This document shows, piece by piece, positions 54,782-62,380 of a DNA stretch of 64,000 bases. Made by a program: the position numbers and the translations under genes. This DNA is from Curtobacterium sp. S6 (GTDB taxonomy: Bacteria > Actinomycetota > Actinomycetes > Actinomycetales > Micrococcaceae). The notes below the pieces were generated by a model. That model searched no databases, was not told the origin of the DNA, and saw only the letters and a list, made by a program, of their open reading frames with translations. Numbering within the stretch: position 1 is the first letter of the stretch; every line of letters starts with the position of its first letter. Where the stretch lies: positions 558,001-622,000 of the forward strand of contig NZ_JHEL01000015.1 of the NCBI RefSeq assembly GCF_000710345.2, written 5' to 3'.

Positions 54782-55074
54782 CTGTCTTTCTCCTCCTTCG
54801 TTTCGTCTCCTTGGTCGGCACCTGTCTGCGGGGTGGGTGGACAGCAGCCTTGGACGTCGTTGCGGCGTCGTCGTCGCAAGCTGGCGATCACCGCGACCGC
54901 CACGACGACGAGTCCGGCACTGATGACCCAGGGACTGCCTAGCACGCCGCCAACGCCCGCGAGCGCGCCGCCGGCGATGAGGAGGGGCAGTGCGCAGCAG
55001 AGGACCATCAGCAGTCCTGCACCCGCCACCAGCAGGCCGCCGCTGCTATGCCTCCTATCGTGGTCGGATCCCAT
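54778..55074 (-). CDS. small membrane protein with vicinal cysteines, MerF/MerH-like
   Basis: 98 residues, two helices. VLCCALPLLIAGGALAG has the vicinal Cys pair in the first helix used by Hg(II) importers, and QGCCPPTP adds a second pair near the C-terminus. Likely passes Hg(II) to MerA. Not close enough to a named family to choose between MerF, MerH or MerT. Confidence 0.65.
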   Translation of the reverse strand: MGSDHDRRHSSGGLLVAGAGLLMVLCCALPLLIAGGALAGVGGVLGSPWVISAGLVVVAVAVIASLRRRRRNDVQGCCPPTPQTGADQGDETKEEKDR

Positions 55075-55110
55075 CTCGTTCCTCTCTCTCCGCCTCGCCT
55101 CGTCGCGCGC

Positions 55111-56535
55111 TTACGCGCAGCACGACAGTTTCGAGACGTCGGTGGTGAAGGCCTTGGCGGCGATGCGGATGCCCTCGGCCATGGTCAGATACGGGGCCCA
55201 GGCGTCGGCGACCTCAGCGATGGTCTTGCCCAGCACGTGGACTCCGGCAGCCGCCAGCTCACCGGCGTCCTTCGCTACCGCGGTCAGGCCGAGGATCTTC
55301 CCGGTGTCGGCATTCGCCACCATCTTGATGAAGCCGCGGGTGTCGCGGTTGACCAGTGCCCGCGACACGTGGTGCAGCGGCAGCACTCGACAGTCGCAGC
55401 GGATCCCGGCGTCGAGGGCCTGCTGCTCGGTCATGCCGACCGCGCCGATCGCCGGGCCGGTGAACGTCACCCGCGGCAGCCGCGCGTAGTCCACCGACCG
55501 ATGGGCGTCGGTGAAGGCGTTCTCCGCGACGAGGGTGCCGTGGTGCGCGGCGACGTAGACGAACTCGGGGTGCCCGGTCACGTCGCCCGCGCCCCAGACC
55601 CGCGGGTTGGACGACTGCAACTGATCGGTGACCACGACCTCCCCGGCGTCGCCGGTCTTCACTCCGACCGCGCCGAGGTTCAGCCCGTCGGTGACTGGCC
55701 GGCGGCCGAGCGCGACCAGGACGTGTCCGGCGCGGAACTCCTGCGACCCGCCGGACACATCCGCGGTGACAACCACCTGGCCGCCGCTCGCGTCGCGGAC
55801 GACGCGGAGGGGAACCGCACGGCGGACCACCCGAATGCCCTCCTCGGCGAAGACCTCCTCAAGCGTCTTGGAGACCTCCGGCTCCTCCTTCGACGCCAGC
55901 CGTGAGCGCACCAGCACGGTGACCTTCGACCCGAGCCGGGCGAACAGCTGGGCCTGCTCCAGGGCGACGTAGCCGCCGCCGAGCACCAGCAGCGACTCCG
56001 GGACCCCGGTTAGCTCCATCGACGTGGTCGACGTCAGATACCCGGCCTCCTCCAGGCCGTCGATCGGCGGGGCCCACGGCCGGGAGCCGGTCGCGACCAG
56101 AAAGTGATCGGTCTCGACGGTCTCAACAGTCCCGTCAGACGCCATGACCTCGAGGAGAGGAACATCGGGCGTGCCTGCGAACGAGGCGTCACCCCGCAGG
56201 ACCTGCCAGCCGTAGGAGTCGGCGACGTCGACGTACTTCTCGCCCCGCAACGACTCGACTAGTGCCTGCTTTCCGCCGACGAGGCCGGGCATGTCGACCG
56301 GTGCCGCGCTCGTCATGATGCCCGGGAACCGGCCGGTCGCATCCGCGGCGACGTGCCGCGCCTCCGCCGCGGCGATGAGCGCCTTCGACGGCACGCATCC
56401 GGTGTTCACGCACGTCCCTCCGAAGGTGCCGCGCTCGATCATCACCACCGACTTGCCGAGCGTGCTCGCGCGGATGGCGGCGGCGAACGCGCCGCCGCCG
56501 GACCCGATGACGGCGAGGTCGTACTTCGTAGGCAT
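55111..56535 (-). CDS. merA: mercuric reductase MerA
   Basis: 474 residues. Redox disulfide GTCVNTGCVPSK (Cys 42 and 47), NADPH site VLGGGYVALEQAQLFA, FAD site VWGAGDVTG, and the C-terminal Hg-handing pair SCCA (472-473). It has no N-terminal HMA domain, a short form common in Gram-positives. Reduces Hg(II) to volatile Hg(0). First gene of the minus-strand mer operon, divergent from merR. Confidence 0.95.
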   Translation of the reverse strand: MPTKYDLAVIGSGGGAFAAAIRASTLGKSVVMIERGTFGGTCVNTGCVPSKALIAAAEARHVAADATGRFPGIMTSAAPVDMPGLVGGKQALVESLRGEKYVDVADSYGWQVLRGDASFAGTPDVPLLEVMASDGTVETVETDHFLVATGSRPWAPPIDGLEEAGYLTSTTSMELTGVPESLLVLGGGYVALEQAQLFARLGSKVTVLVRSRLASKEEPEVSKTLEEVFAEEGIRVVRRAVPLRVVRDASGGQVVVTADVSGGSQEFRAGHVLVALGRRPVTDGLNLGAVGVKTGDAGEVVVTDQLQSSNPRVWGAGDVTGHPEFVYVAAHHGTLVAENAFTDAHRSVDYARLPRVTFTGPAIGAVGMTEQQALDAGIRCDCRVLPLHHVSRALVNRDTRGFIKMVANADTGKILGLTAVAKDAGELAAAGVHVLGKTIAEVADAWAPYLTMAEGIRIAAKAFTTDVSKLSCCA

Positions 56536-56583
56536 CCTTGCTCCTGTCGACGCTTGGACTCTTCGTCTTTCTCAGCCATACTG

Positions 56584-56607
56584 GACCTTCCAGTGCAGGG
56601 GAAGGTC
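56584..56607. promoter_or_regulatory. MerR operator and merA promoter
   Basis: GACCTTCC (56584-56591) and GGAAGGTC (56600-56607), 8-base arms. On the minus strand TTGACC precedes CAGTAT by 20 bases, the long spacer typical of MerR promoters. Confidence 0.78.
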
Positions 56608-56639
56608 AAGAGCGGCGCGCCGCGCGACGGGAGGCAGCG

Positions 56640-57029
56640 ATGCGGATCGGAGAACTCGCCGCGGAGACAGGCACCACGACGAAGACACTGAGGTTCTACG
56701 AAGAGCAGGGACTGCTCTCGCCAACCGACCGGACACCGGCCGGGTACCGCGACTACACGCCGGAGGCCGTCGCGCGGATCGACTTCATCCACCGCGGCCG
56801 AGCAGCCGGCCTCACCCTCGCCCAGATCCGCCAGATCGTCGAGATCCGTGATGCCGGTCGTGCGCCGTGCGAGCACGTGCGTGACCTGCTCGACGCGCGG
56901 CTGAACGACATCGAGCAGCAGATCGCTCAGCTCGGCGCGCTGCGCGACACGATCGCAGAGCTCCGGGAGAACGCCTCGCACCCGGAACCCGATACATGCA
57001 GTGTCGATCAGGTCTGCCGATACGTGTGA
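56640..57029 (+). CDS. merR: MerR mercury-responsive regulator
   Basis: 129 residues from ATG 56640. HTH MRIGELAAETGTTTKTLRFY, then the dimer helix and cysteines at APCEHV, DTCSVD and VCRYV. Two-cysteine-plus pattern fits Hg(II) binding across the dimer. Divergent from merA with the operator between. Confidence 0.85.
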   Translation: MRIGELAAETGTTTKTLRFYEEQGLLSPTDRTPAGYRDYTPEAVARIDFIHRGRAAGLTLAQIRQIVEIRDAGRAPCEHVRDLLDARLNDIEQQIAQLGALRDTIAELRENASHPEPDTCSVDQVCRYV

Positions 57030-57390
57030 TCGGTGAATTGAATCTTTGCTGCGCATAGGTGGGTAGTTCACGGAGTGTCGGCTGCGGCTGACGCGAGCCA
57101 GCACCCACCTATGCACTTAAGGTCATTGGGTCCGGTGCGGTGCCTATGGGGCGGTTATGCCAGACCCTGCGATCCCCGCACCACTAGTGAAAACTGTGCG
57201 ATCATCACAAGTTCATTCGATGTCAGCTGCGCATCATGGGGCTGGCGAGTTCGAGCGATGCCGGTGTCGGCAAGACGATGCTCTATGTCTGGACCGCATA
57301 GTCCAGTGTCGTGGAGTTCATCCCCCGACGAAGCGGCGCTCTGCGATTCGCCCACCGGTATGAGCCCGGCGGCTGAGCGTCGTCTCGTCG
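57030..57390. other. gene-free stretch with a long inverted repeat
   Basis: GCATAGGTGGGT (57053-57064) pairs with ACCCACCTATGC (57103-57114), loop 38 bases; either merR's terminator or the scar of a lost insertion. The rest has short open frames on both strands with no family resemblance. Confidence 0.4.
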
Positions 57391-57846
57391 GTGAGATGTC
57401 AACGGGACGCCCGCGGCGCACGGCCGTTGGGTGTAATGGCGGTTCCTCCCTCCGCCGCTTCCGGAGGTTTAACGTCGATCACGAACGGGACGAGTCTCGT
57501 TCTCGGTGGACCCGCAGGAGGATCGCATGGCAAGGAGAAGAGCAGGGCACAGCAGCTGGTAGGCGACGTCGCCCCGAAGCTCGCCGAACTGACCGACGAG
57601 GTGCTGTTCGGCGACGTCTGGGCACGGGCTGAACTCTCTCGGCGCGACCGCAGCCTGGCGACCGTCGCGGCCCTGACCGCGCTCGGGCGGACCGACCAGC
57701 TGCGGTCTCATCTCAACCTGGCGCTCGACAACGGAGTGACCCAGGAGGAACTGGCCGAGGTCGCGACGCACCTGGCCTTCTACGCCGGGTGGCCGGCGGG
57801 GATGAGCGCGGCCACCGTCCTCAAAGAGGTCCTCGATGCCCGCTGA
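57391..57846 (+). pseudogene. carboxymuconolactone decarboxylase-family protein, broken start
   Basis: The last 100 residues are a clean CMD domain: APKLAELTDEVLFGDVW, SRRDRSLATVAALTALGRTD, HLAFYAGWPAGMSAATVLKE. It lacks the CxxC seen in peroxidase-like members, so it is of the gamma-CMD type. The best start (AGGAGG at 57516, ATG at 57527) is in another frame and stops after 11 codons; in-frame ATGs lie far upstream without sites. A frameshift next to the start is likely. Stop overlaps an ATG at 57836. Confidence 0.65.
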
Positions 57847-58037
57847 GCAGATGACCATGCTTTCGAAGCCGGCGACGTCGAAGGCCCCCGCCCTGGTCGC
57901 CGGCCGCAGCCCCGACTGGGTCCTGGCCGATCGTCCAGGACACGTCTATCGGCTGGGTCAGCACCGATGGCCTGCGGGACAAGTGGGTCCGGATCCTGCG
58001 CGAGAACGGCTTCGACGTCGACGAGGCCAGCGGCACC

Positions 58038-58535
58038 GTGCGCATCGGCCGGGCCGGGGCGAAGCTGACCGAGCACGCGCTCAACGCCCTCCCCGACCCG
58101 CAGTCCATCCAGGACCACCTGCGCAGGCTCGGCGACAGCGTCGACACCGACCCACGGCTCGCCGTCAGCACCGCCAAGGCGCTGATCGAATCGACCGCCA
58201 AGTGCGTCCTCACCGCCCGCGGGCAGAGCTATGCCCGAGCAGCCAAGGTGCCCGCGCTGGTCAAGGCCGCCCAGGTATCGCTCGGCCTCGCCCCCAAGTC
58301 GGTCAGCGACGAGGACCGAGCGCTCCGCCAGGCCCTGCAGTCGCTGATCACCCTCACCCAGAGCGTCACCGAGCTCAGGAACAGCGTCGGCATCGACCAC
58401 GGAGCCGAGGAAGTGCCCAGATGGGTGCGCCCGCGGCACGCTCGCCTCGTCGTTGGCGCGGCCCAGGTCTGGTGCCAGCTCATGCTCGAGACCCTCGCCG
58501 ATCCCGACGCCCCCTGGCGTCACTCGGAGGCTTGA
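58038..58535 (+). CDS. abortive-infection C-terminal domain protein (Abi_C), possibly truncated
   Basis: 165 residues from GTG 58038. DPQSIQDHLRRLGDSVDTDP, RLAVSTAKALIESTAKCVL and TELRNSVGIDHG match the Abi_C domain of abortive infection family proteins. The same frame is open upstream to 57852 and reads plausible protein (TDGLRDKWVRILRENGFDVD) but without a start codon. ATG 57836 in another frame could be the original start, with a frameshift near 57950. Abi proteins act by halting infected cells. Confidence 0.6.
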   Translation: MRIGRAGAKLTEHALNALPDPQSIQDHLRRLGDSVDTDPRLAVSTAKALIESTAKCVLTARGQSYARAAKVPALVKAAQVSLGLAPKSVSDEDRALRQALQSLITLTQSVTELRNSVGIDHGAEEVPRWVRPRHARLVVGAAQVWCQLMLETLADPDAPWRHSEA

Positions 58536-58613
58536 CTCTTACCAGCATTGGCTGCCGACGGGCTCCTCTTCGGTTTCGGCGTTCGATTGCCGGGCGATCT
58601 CGTCTCGGCTACT

Positions 58614-59208
58614 ATGGACTCACCAAGACCGGTTCCGCCTACCTCGGTAGGTCCAGGGCCGGTCCTCATTCTTTTCTGGACGGTGCAGTTGGACGGAGCA
58701 GTCAAGGAGTACCGCTCCTACGACGAGCAAGTCGACCTGCTCATCCAACGCGGCATGGACGTCGGGGACCGCGACGAGGCCGTCGCCCTGCTGCGGCGCG
58801 TCAGCTACTACCGGCTCAGCGGGTACTGGTACCCGTTCCGACAGATCGTCGGGAGCCAACGCCAGGACGACTTCTACTCCGGGACCCGGTTGGCCGACGT
58901 CGCCGCGCTCTACGAGTTCGACGCCCGGCTGCGCACCGCGGCCTTCGCCGAGCTGTCCCGCATCGAGCTCGCCATCAGAGCACTGCTGGGTCACGAGCTC
59001 GGCCGCGTCGACCCGTGCGCGCACCTGGAGCCGAATCTACTCGGTCCCACGGCCCGCAGCGGTGGTTCCTACGCCGACTGGCTCGCCGGCTACGAGTTCG
59101 AGCTGCAGCACGCCCAGCGAGGACTTCGTCGAGCACCACCGGCAGAAGTACGGCGGCAGGCTCCCCGTCTGGGCCGCTGTCGAGCTACTCGACTGCGACG
59201 TTCAGCTA
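58614..59208 (+). pseudogene. AbiD/AbiF-family (Abi_2) protein, frameshifted and cut at the att site
   Basis: From ATG 58614 or GTG 58683: KEYRSYDEQVDLLIQRGM, VSYYRLSGYWYPFRQ, ADVAALYEFDARLRTAAFAE and SRIELAIRALLGHELG are Abi_2 hallmarks. At about 59115 homology moves to the next frame (EDFVEHHRQKYGGRLPVWAA, then VELLDCDVQ). The gene ends abruptly where CTAGCG of the mutM end begins, with 60 or more C-terminal residues missing. Not functional as read. Confidence 0.75.
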
Positions 59209-60129
59209 GCGTCTTCGCTGGCAGACCGGGCAAAGATGACTCGACCGGTTCATGAAGCGCTCGCGCACGATCGGGGTGCCGCAGCGCTTGCACGGGCGAC
59301 CCTCCCGTCCATAGACATTCAATGAGCTTCTTCCGGATTCACCGTTCACGTTGACGTAGAGGGAATCGAAACTCGTTCCGCCCTGTGCCAGGGCCTCGGT
59401 CATGACCTCGGTGGCCGAGGAGATGAGCTCGCGCGTCTGCGCGGCGGAGATGGTCCGGGCCGGCTTGGCGTAGTGCAGTCGGGCCCGCCACAGGGCCTCG
59501 TCGGCGTAGATATTGCCGATGCCCGAGATCACCGACTGGTCCAGGAGCACCCTCTTGATCCCGCTGGTGGTCGCCAAGACGCGGCGCCGGAACTGCCGCG
59601 CGTCGAAGTGCGGGTCCAGCGGGTCTCGGCCAATGTGCTCGACCGTGTGCGGGATTTCGGGAAGATCCAGCAAGCTGGTGGAGGCCGCGGGAACAGGATT
59701 GCCCCGGCGGTCGACCACGGGGACCACCGGGTCCAGGTACAGACCGCCAAAGATCCGCTGATCGACGAACCGCAACTCCCCAGCTCGGCCGTCGTCGTGA
59801 ACCAGGCGCAGGGTGATGCGGGTGTGACGGTGCCCGGGCATGTCCGAGGTCGCTAAGAGCATTTGCCCGCTCATGCCGAGGTGCACCACGAGGGCGCGCT
59901 GGTCGAGACCGGGGTTTCCGTCGGTCGCCACGCGCAACCACATGTATTTTCCCCGCCGGCACACGTCACGAATCACGGCACCGGCAAGGGCGGAGCGGAA
60001 ATCCTCGGGGGCCTCCGGGTGCCGCCTCAGCGACCGGGGGTCGGAGACCTCGATCGCGTCGATCCGCGCACCCATGATGTGTCGGGCAAGTCCGGCACGG
60101 ACCACCTCGACCTCGGGTAGCTCAGGCAC
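59206..60129 (-). CDS. mutM: formamidopyrimidine-DNA glycosylase with element-derived 3' end
   Basis: 307 residues. Catalytic Pro2-Glu3 in MPELPEVEVVRAGL, SDQ-loop type residues, LDQSVISGIGNIYADEALW (helix-two-turn-helix), and YVNVNGESG. From GESG on, the sequence [20 protein letters not shown] and the second CxxC (CPVCQRRR) come from element 3 in my reading. Removes 8-oxoguanine and other oxidised purines. Start overlaps the rnc stop by 8 bases. All four zinc cysteines are intact, so the enzyme should work. Confidence 0.95.
   Translation of the reverse strand: MPELPEVEVVRAGLARHIMGARIDAIEVSDPRSLRRHPEAPEDFRSALAGAVIRDVCRRGKYMWLRVATDGNPGLDQRALVVHLGMSGQMLLATSDMPGHRHTRITLRLVHDDGRAGELRFVDQRIFGGLYLDPVVPVVDRRGNPVPAASTSLLDLPEIPHTVEHIGRDPLDPHFDARQFRRRVLATTSGIKRVLLDQSVISGIGNIYADEALWRARLHYAKPARTISAAQTRELISSATEVMTEALAQGGTSFDSLYVNVNGESGRSSLNVYGREGRPCKRCGTPIVRERFMNRSSHLCPVCQRRR
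59333..59340. other. crossover site in functional mutM (right att)
   Basis: CCGGATTC (GAATCCGG on the coding strand, codons for Glu-Ser-Gly). Counterparts are CCCGACTC at 19730 and 52863. To its right is housekeeping mutM, to its left element 3. Confidence 0.65.
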
Positions 60130-60856
60130 TGTCCTGGCTGGTATCGCGGAGTTTGGTCACGGCGGCCGACTCTTGCTCGGTCAGGTGCCGGTACGCCGCC
60201 TCGGCGGCAGCACGCTCGGCGTGCTTCTTGGCGGAACCGGTGCCGACGCCCTGCGTCTGGTCGCCGATTTCCAGTCGGGCCTCGAAGACGCGCGCGTGAT
60301 CCGGGCCGGTGCCCGTGACGTGGTACTGGATGTCGCCCAGATCCATCGACGCGGCGAGTTCCTGAATTTCGGTCTTCCAGTCCCTTCCCGCGCCGAGGAC
60401 GAAGTCGTCGTCGAGGAGCGGGCCGGTCAGGCGAAGAACGAGGTCCCGGGCGGGCGTCCCGCCGCAGGAGATATAGGTGGCGCCGAACAGCGCCTCCATG
60501 GTGTCGGCGAGGATCGAGTCCTTGTCGTCACCGTGGGTCAGCAATTCCCCGCGGCCGAGCCGGATGTGTTGACCCAGCTCCAGGGAACGCGCGATCGCGG
60601 CGAGAGACCTCTCGGAGACGACCGCGGCACGACGCTTGGCCAATTCCCCTTCCGACAGGTCGGGGAAACGGCGGTACAGCTCGGTGGTCACGGCGAGCCC
60701 CAGGACGGAATCGCCCAGAAACTCGAGCCGCTCGTTGTGAGGAATCGAACCGTTCTCGTACGCGTAGGAACGGTGAGTGAGTGCAAGCTGAAGCGTCTCG
60801 GCGTCGATATCGACTCCGAGACGCTTCAACAGCTCTCCGTATTGCACGGTAGTCAT
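60122..60856 (-). CDS. rnc: ribonuclease III
   Basis: 244 residues. NERLEFLGDSVLGLAVTTEL is the catalytic signature, and the C-terminal dsRNA-binding domain ends AKKHAERAAAEAAYRHL. Cuts double-stranded RNA, including rRNA precursors. Standard actinobacterial order rpmF-rnc-mutM; 14 bases after rpmF. Confidence 0.97.
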   Translation of the reverse strand: MTTVQYGELLKRLGVDIDAETLQLALTHRSYAYENGSIPHNERLEFLGDSVLGLAVTTELYRRFPDLSEGELAKRRAAVVSERSLAAIARSLELGQHIRLGRGELLTHGDDKDSILADTMEALFGATYISCGGTPARDLVLRLTGPLLDDDFVLGAGRDWKTEIQELAASMDLGDIQYHVTGTGPDHARVFEARLEIGDQTQGVGTGSAKKHAERAAAEAAYRHLTEQESAAVTKLRDTSQDSA

Positions 60857-60870
60857 ATGGACGCCAATTC

Positions 60871-61074
60871 CTAGGCGTCGGCCACCTTGCGACCCTTGTA
60901 CTCCAGGTACAGGGGGGTGCCGGCGGTATCGGTGACGACCTTCGCCTGGTGGGGAAGGCTGTAGGTCACCTTGCCGTTTTCAACGGTCTTGACCAGCTGA
61001 GGCGCGGAGGCCTTCCACTGGGAGCGACGTGCGCGCGTATTGGCACGGGACATTTTCCGCTTGGGAACAGCCAC
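60871..61074 (-). CDS. rpmF: 50S ribosomal protein L32
   Basis: 67 residues. [20 protein letters not shown] is diagnostic of L32; the form lacks the CxxC zinc motif, as in other actinobacteria with a C-minus L32. Two bases downstream of the DUF177 gene, the usual pairing. Confidence 0.97.
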   Translation of the reverse strand: MAVPKRKMSRANTRARRSQWKASAPQLVKTVENGKVTYSLPHQAKVVTDTAGTPLYLEYKGRKVADA

Positions 61075-61076
61075 GG

Positions 61077-61631
61077 CTATCTCTCTTCTCTCGTCTCGGT
61101 TGTCTCGTTTGCGGCCTCCGCACCGAACAGCCCGGAAAGGGCCGACCAGCGAGGATCCAGGTTCTCGTGGTGATGATCGGGATTCTCGTCAAGGCGCGCT
61201 CCGCATTCGGAGCACAGTCCCTGGCAATCCTCCCGGCACACGGGCTGGAACGGCAGTTGCGTTATGACCGCATCCCGCAGCACCGGCTCAAGATCGATGG
61301 AATCGTTCTCAACGCAGTACTGCTCGTCTGCTTCGTCTTGCGACTGGCCTTCGGGTTCACGTTCAAAAACATACAGCTCTTGAATGTCAGCCGTCACTGG
61401 AAAGTCGATGGGATCCAAACACCGGCTGCACTCTCCGTGAACACTCACGGAGGCAACACCATTGACAAAGATACCATCATGCACGGATTCCAGGCGGAGA
61501 TCGAGTGTGATGTCGGAACCTTCTGGCGCCCCGATCTGGGGATTCCCGAAGTCCTGAGGCACGGCCACGGTCTGATCGAGGTGCTCCATGGTCCCCGGCC
61601 GATGGGCCAGATCCCTGACGGATATCGTCAA
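61077..61631 (-). CDS. yceD: DUF177/YceD-family 23S rRNA accumulation protein
   Basis: 184 residues from TTG 61631. [16 protein letters not shown] and [20 protein letters not shown] are the family's cysteine motifs. The TTG has no ribosome binding site. Eight codons upstream in the same frame, ATT 61655 (or ATC 61658) follows AGGAG at the ideal distance, and no ATG/GTG lies between TAG 61697 and the TTG. A rare ATT start is therefore possible. Needed for normal 23S rRNA levels, co-transcribed with rpmF. Confidence 0.88.
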   Translation of the reverse strand: MTISVRDLAHRPGTMEHLDQTVAVPQDFGNPQIGAPEGSDITLDLRLESVHDGIFVNGVASVSVHGECSRCLDPIDFPVTADIQELYVFEREPEGQSQDEADEQYCVENDSIDLEPVLRDAVITQLPFQPVCREDCQGLCSECGARLDENPDHHHENLDPRWSALSGLFGAEAANETTETREER

Positions 61632-61803
61632 GGACGATGAACTGTCATTGTTAATGATGAACTCCTGATACGACGTGATGACCGACTCTCCAGCCTACTC
61701 AGGTGCCGCAGGGCAAACAACCCTCAAGGGCCACAGAGTCGCAACGTATGACCAACATCATAACGTCATCCCTGGTCAGCGGCCATGAGCGCCCCGGTTC
61801 GGG

Positions 61804-62274
61804 CTAGTGTCCGAACCGGCGTCCCACGGAACGGGGCACGAAACTTCGGATGTCTCCGCCGAAGGAAGCCACCTCTTTGATCAGCGAGGAGGACAGGTGC
61901 CCGTTCTTCGGGTCGCCGGCCAGGAACACGGTCTCGACCCCGCTGATATTGCGGTTCATCGTCGCCATCGGCGCCTCGTACACGAAATCCTTCGCGTCAC
62001 GGAGGCCCTTCACGATCGCGGTCGCTCCCCGCGATCGCGCGTACTCGGCGAGCAGGTCGTCCGTCATGGGCTCGACCGTGACTCCGTCGAGCCAGCTGAA
62101 GACCTCGGTCACCATGTCGAGCCGCTCCGACAGGTCGAAGCGGTATTTCTTGGCGGGATTATTGGACACGGCGACGATGACACCACTGGAAAAGATTTTG
62201 GTGGCGCGGGTGATGACTTCGACATGTCCGTTGTGAATCGGGTCGAAGGAACCCGGGCAAACGGCAAGACTCAT
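61804..62274 (-). CDS. coaD: phosphopantetheine adenylyltransferase
   Basis: 156 residues. AVCPGSFDPIHNGHVEVITR carries the HxGH nucleotidyl transfer motif, and GNRNISGVETVFL-like NRNISGVETVFLAGDPKNGH the ATP-binding end. Penultimate step of coenzyme A synthesis. 172 bases separate it from the DUF177 gene and probably hold that operon's promoter. Confidence 0.96.
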   Translation of the reverse strand: MSLAVCPGSFDPIHNGHVEVITRATKIFSSGVIVAVSNNPAKKYRFDLSERLDMVTEVFSWLDGVTVEPMTDDLLAEYARSRGATAIVKGLRDAKDFVYEAPMATMNRNISGVETVFLAGDPKNGHLSSSLIKEVASFGGDIRSFVPRSVGRRFGH

Positions 62275-62380
62275 GACTCCAAGTTATCAGGCGCGCACCC
62301 GCGATCCCCCGCGACGCAAAGACCGCCCGCCGACGCGTCGAACTTTCGTTTCCGCCTGTGACGCCCCTTACCATGAGGGA

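Larger units (their letters stand above)
52871..59333. mobile_element. mutM-integrated element 3 (mercury and abortive infection cargo)
   Basis: About 6.5 kb between the mutM fragment at 52736 and the functional mutM end. Shares about 300 bases of left-end sequence with element 2, including HTH remnant and hairpin. Its right end supplies the present mutM zinc finger. Being next to the functional gene, it is the last arrival under a model of repeated insertion at mutM. Confidence 0.75.

Noticed and set aside
57053-57114. Inverted repeat of 12 bases as terminal repeats of an insertion sequence
   Set aside because: Only 38 bases lie between the arms, no transposase remnant is visible and no target duplication flanks it. 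A terminator for merR is equally likely.
3940-59333. Tn7-like transposition targeting the gene end of mutM
   Set aside because: Tn7-like elements insert beside their target and do not carry a replacement copy of the gene end; there are no TnsABCD-like genes. Site-specific recombination inside the gene fits better.
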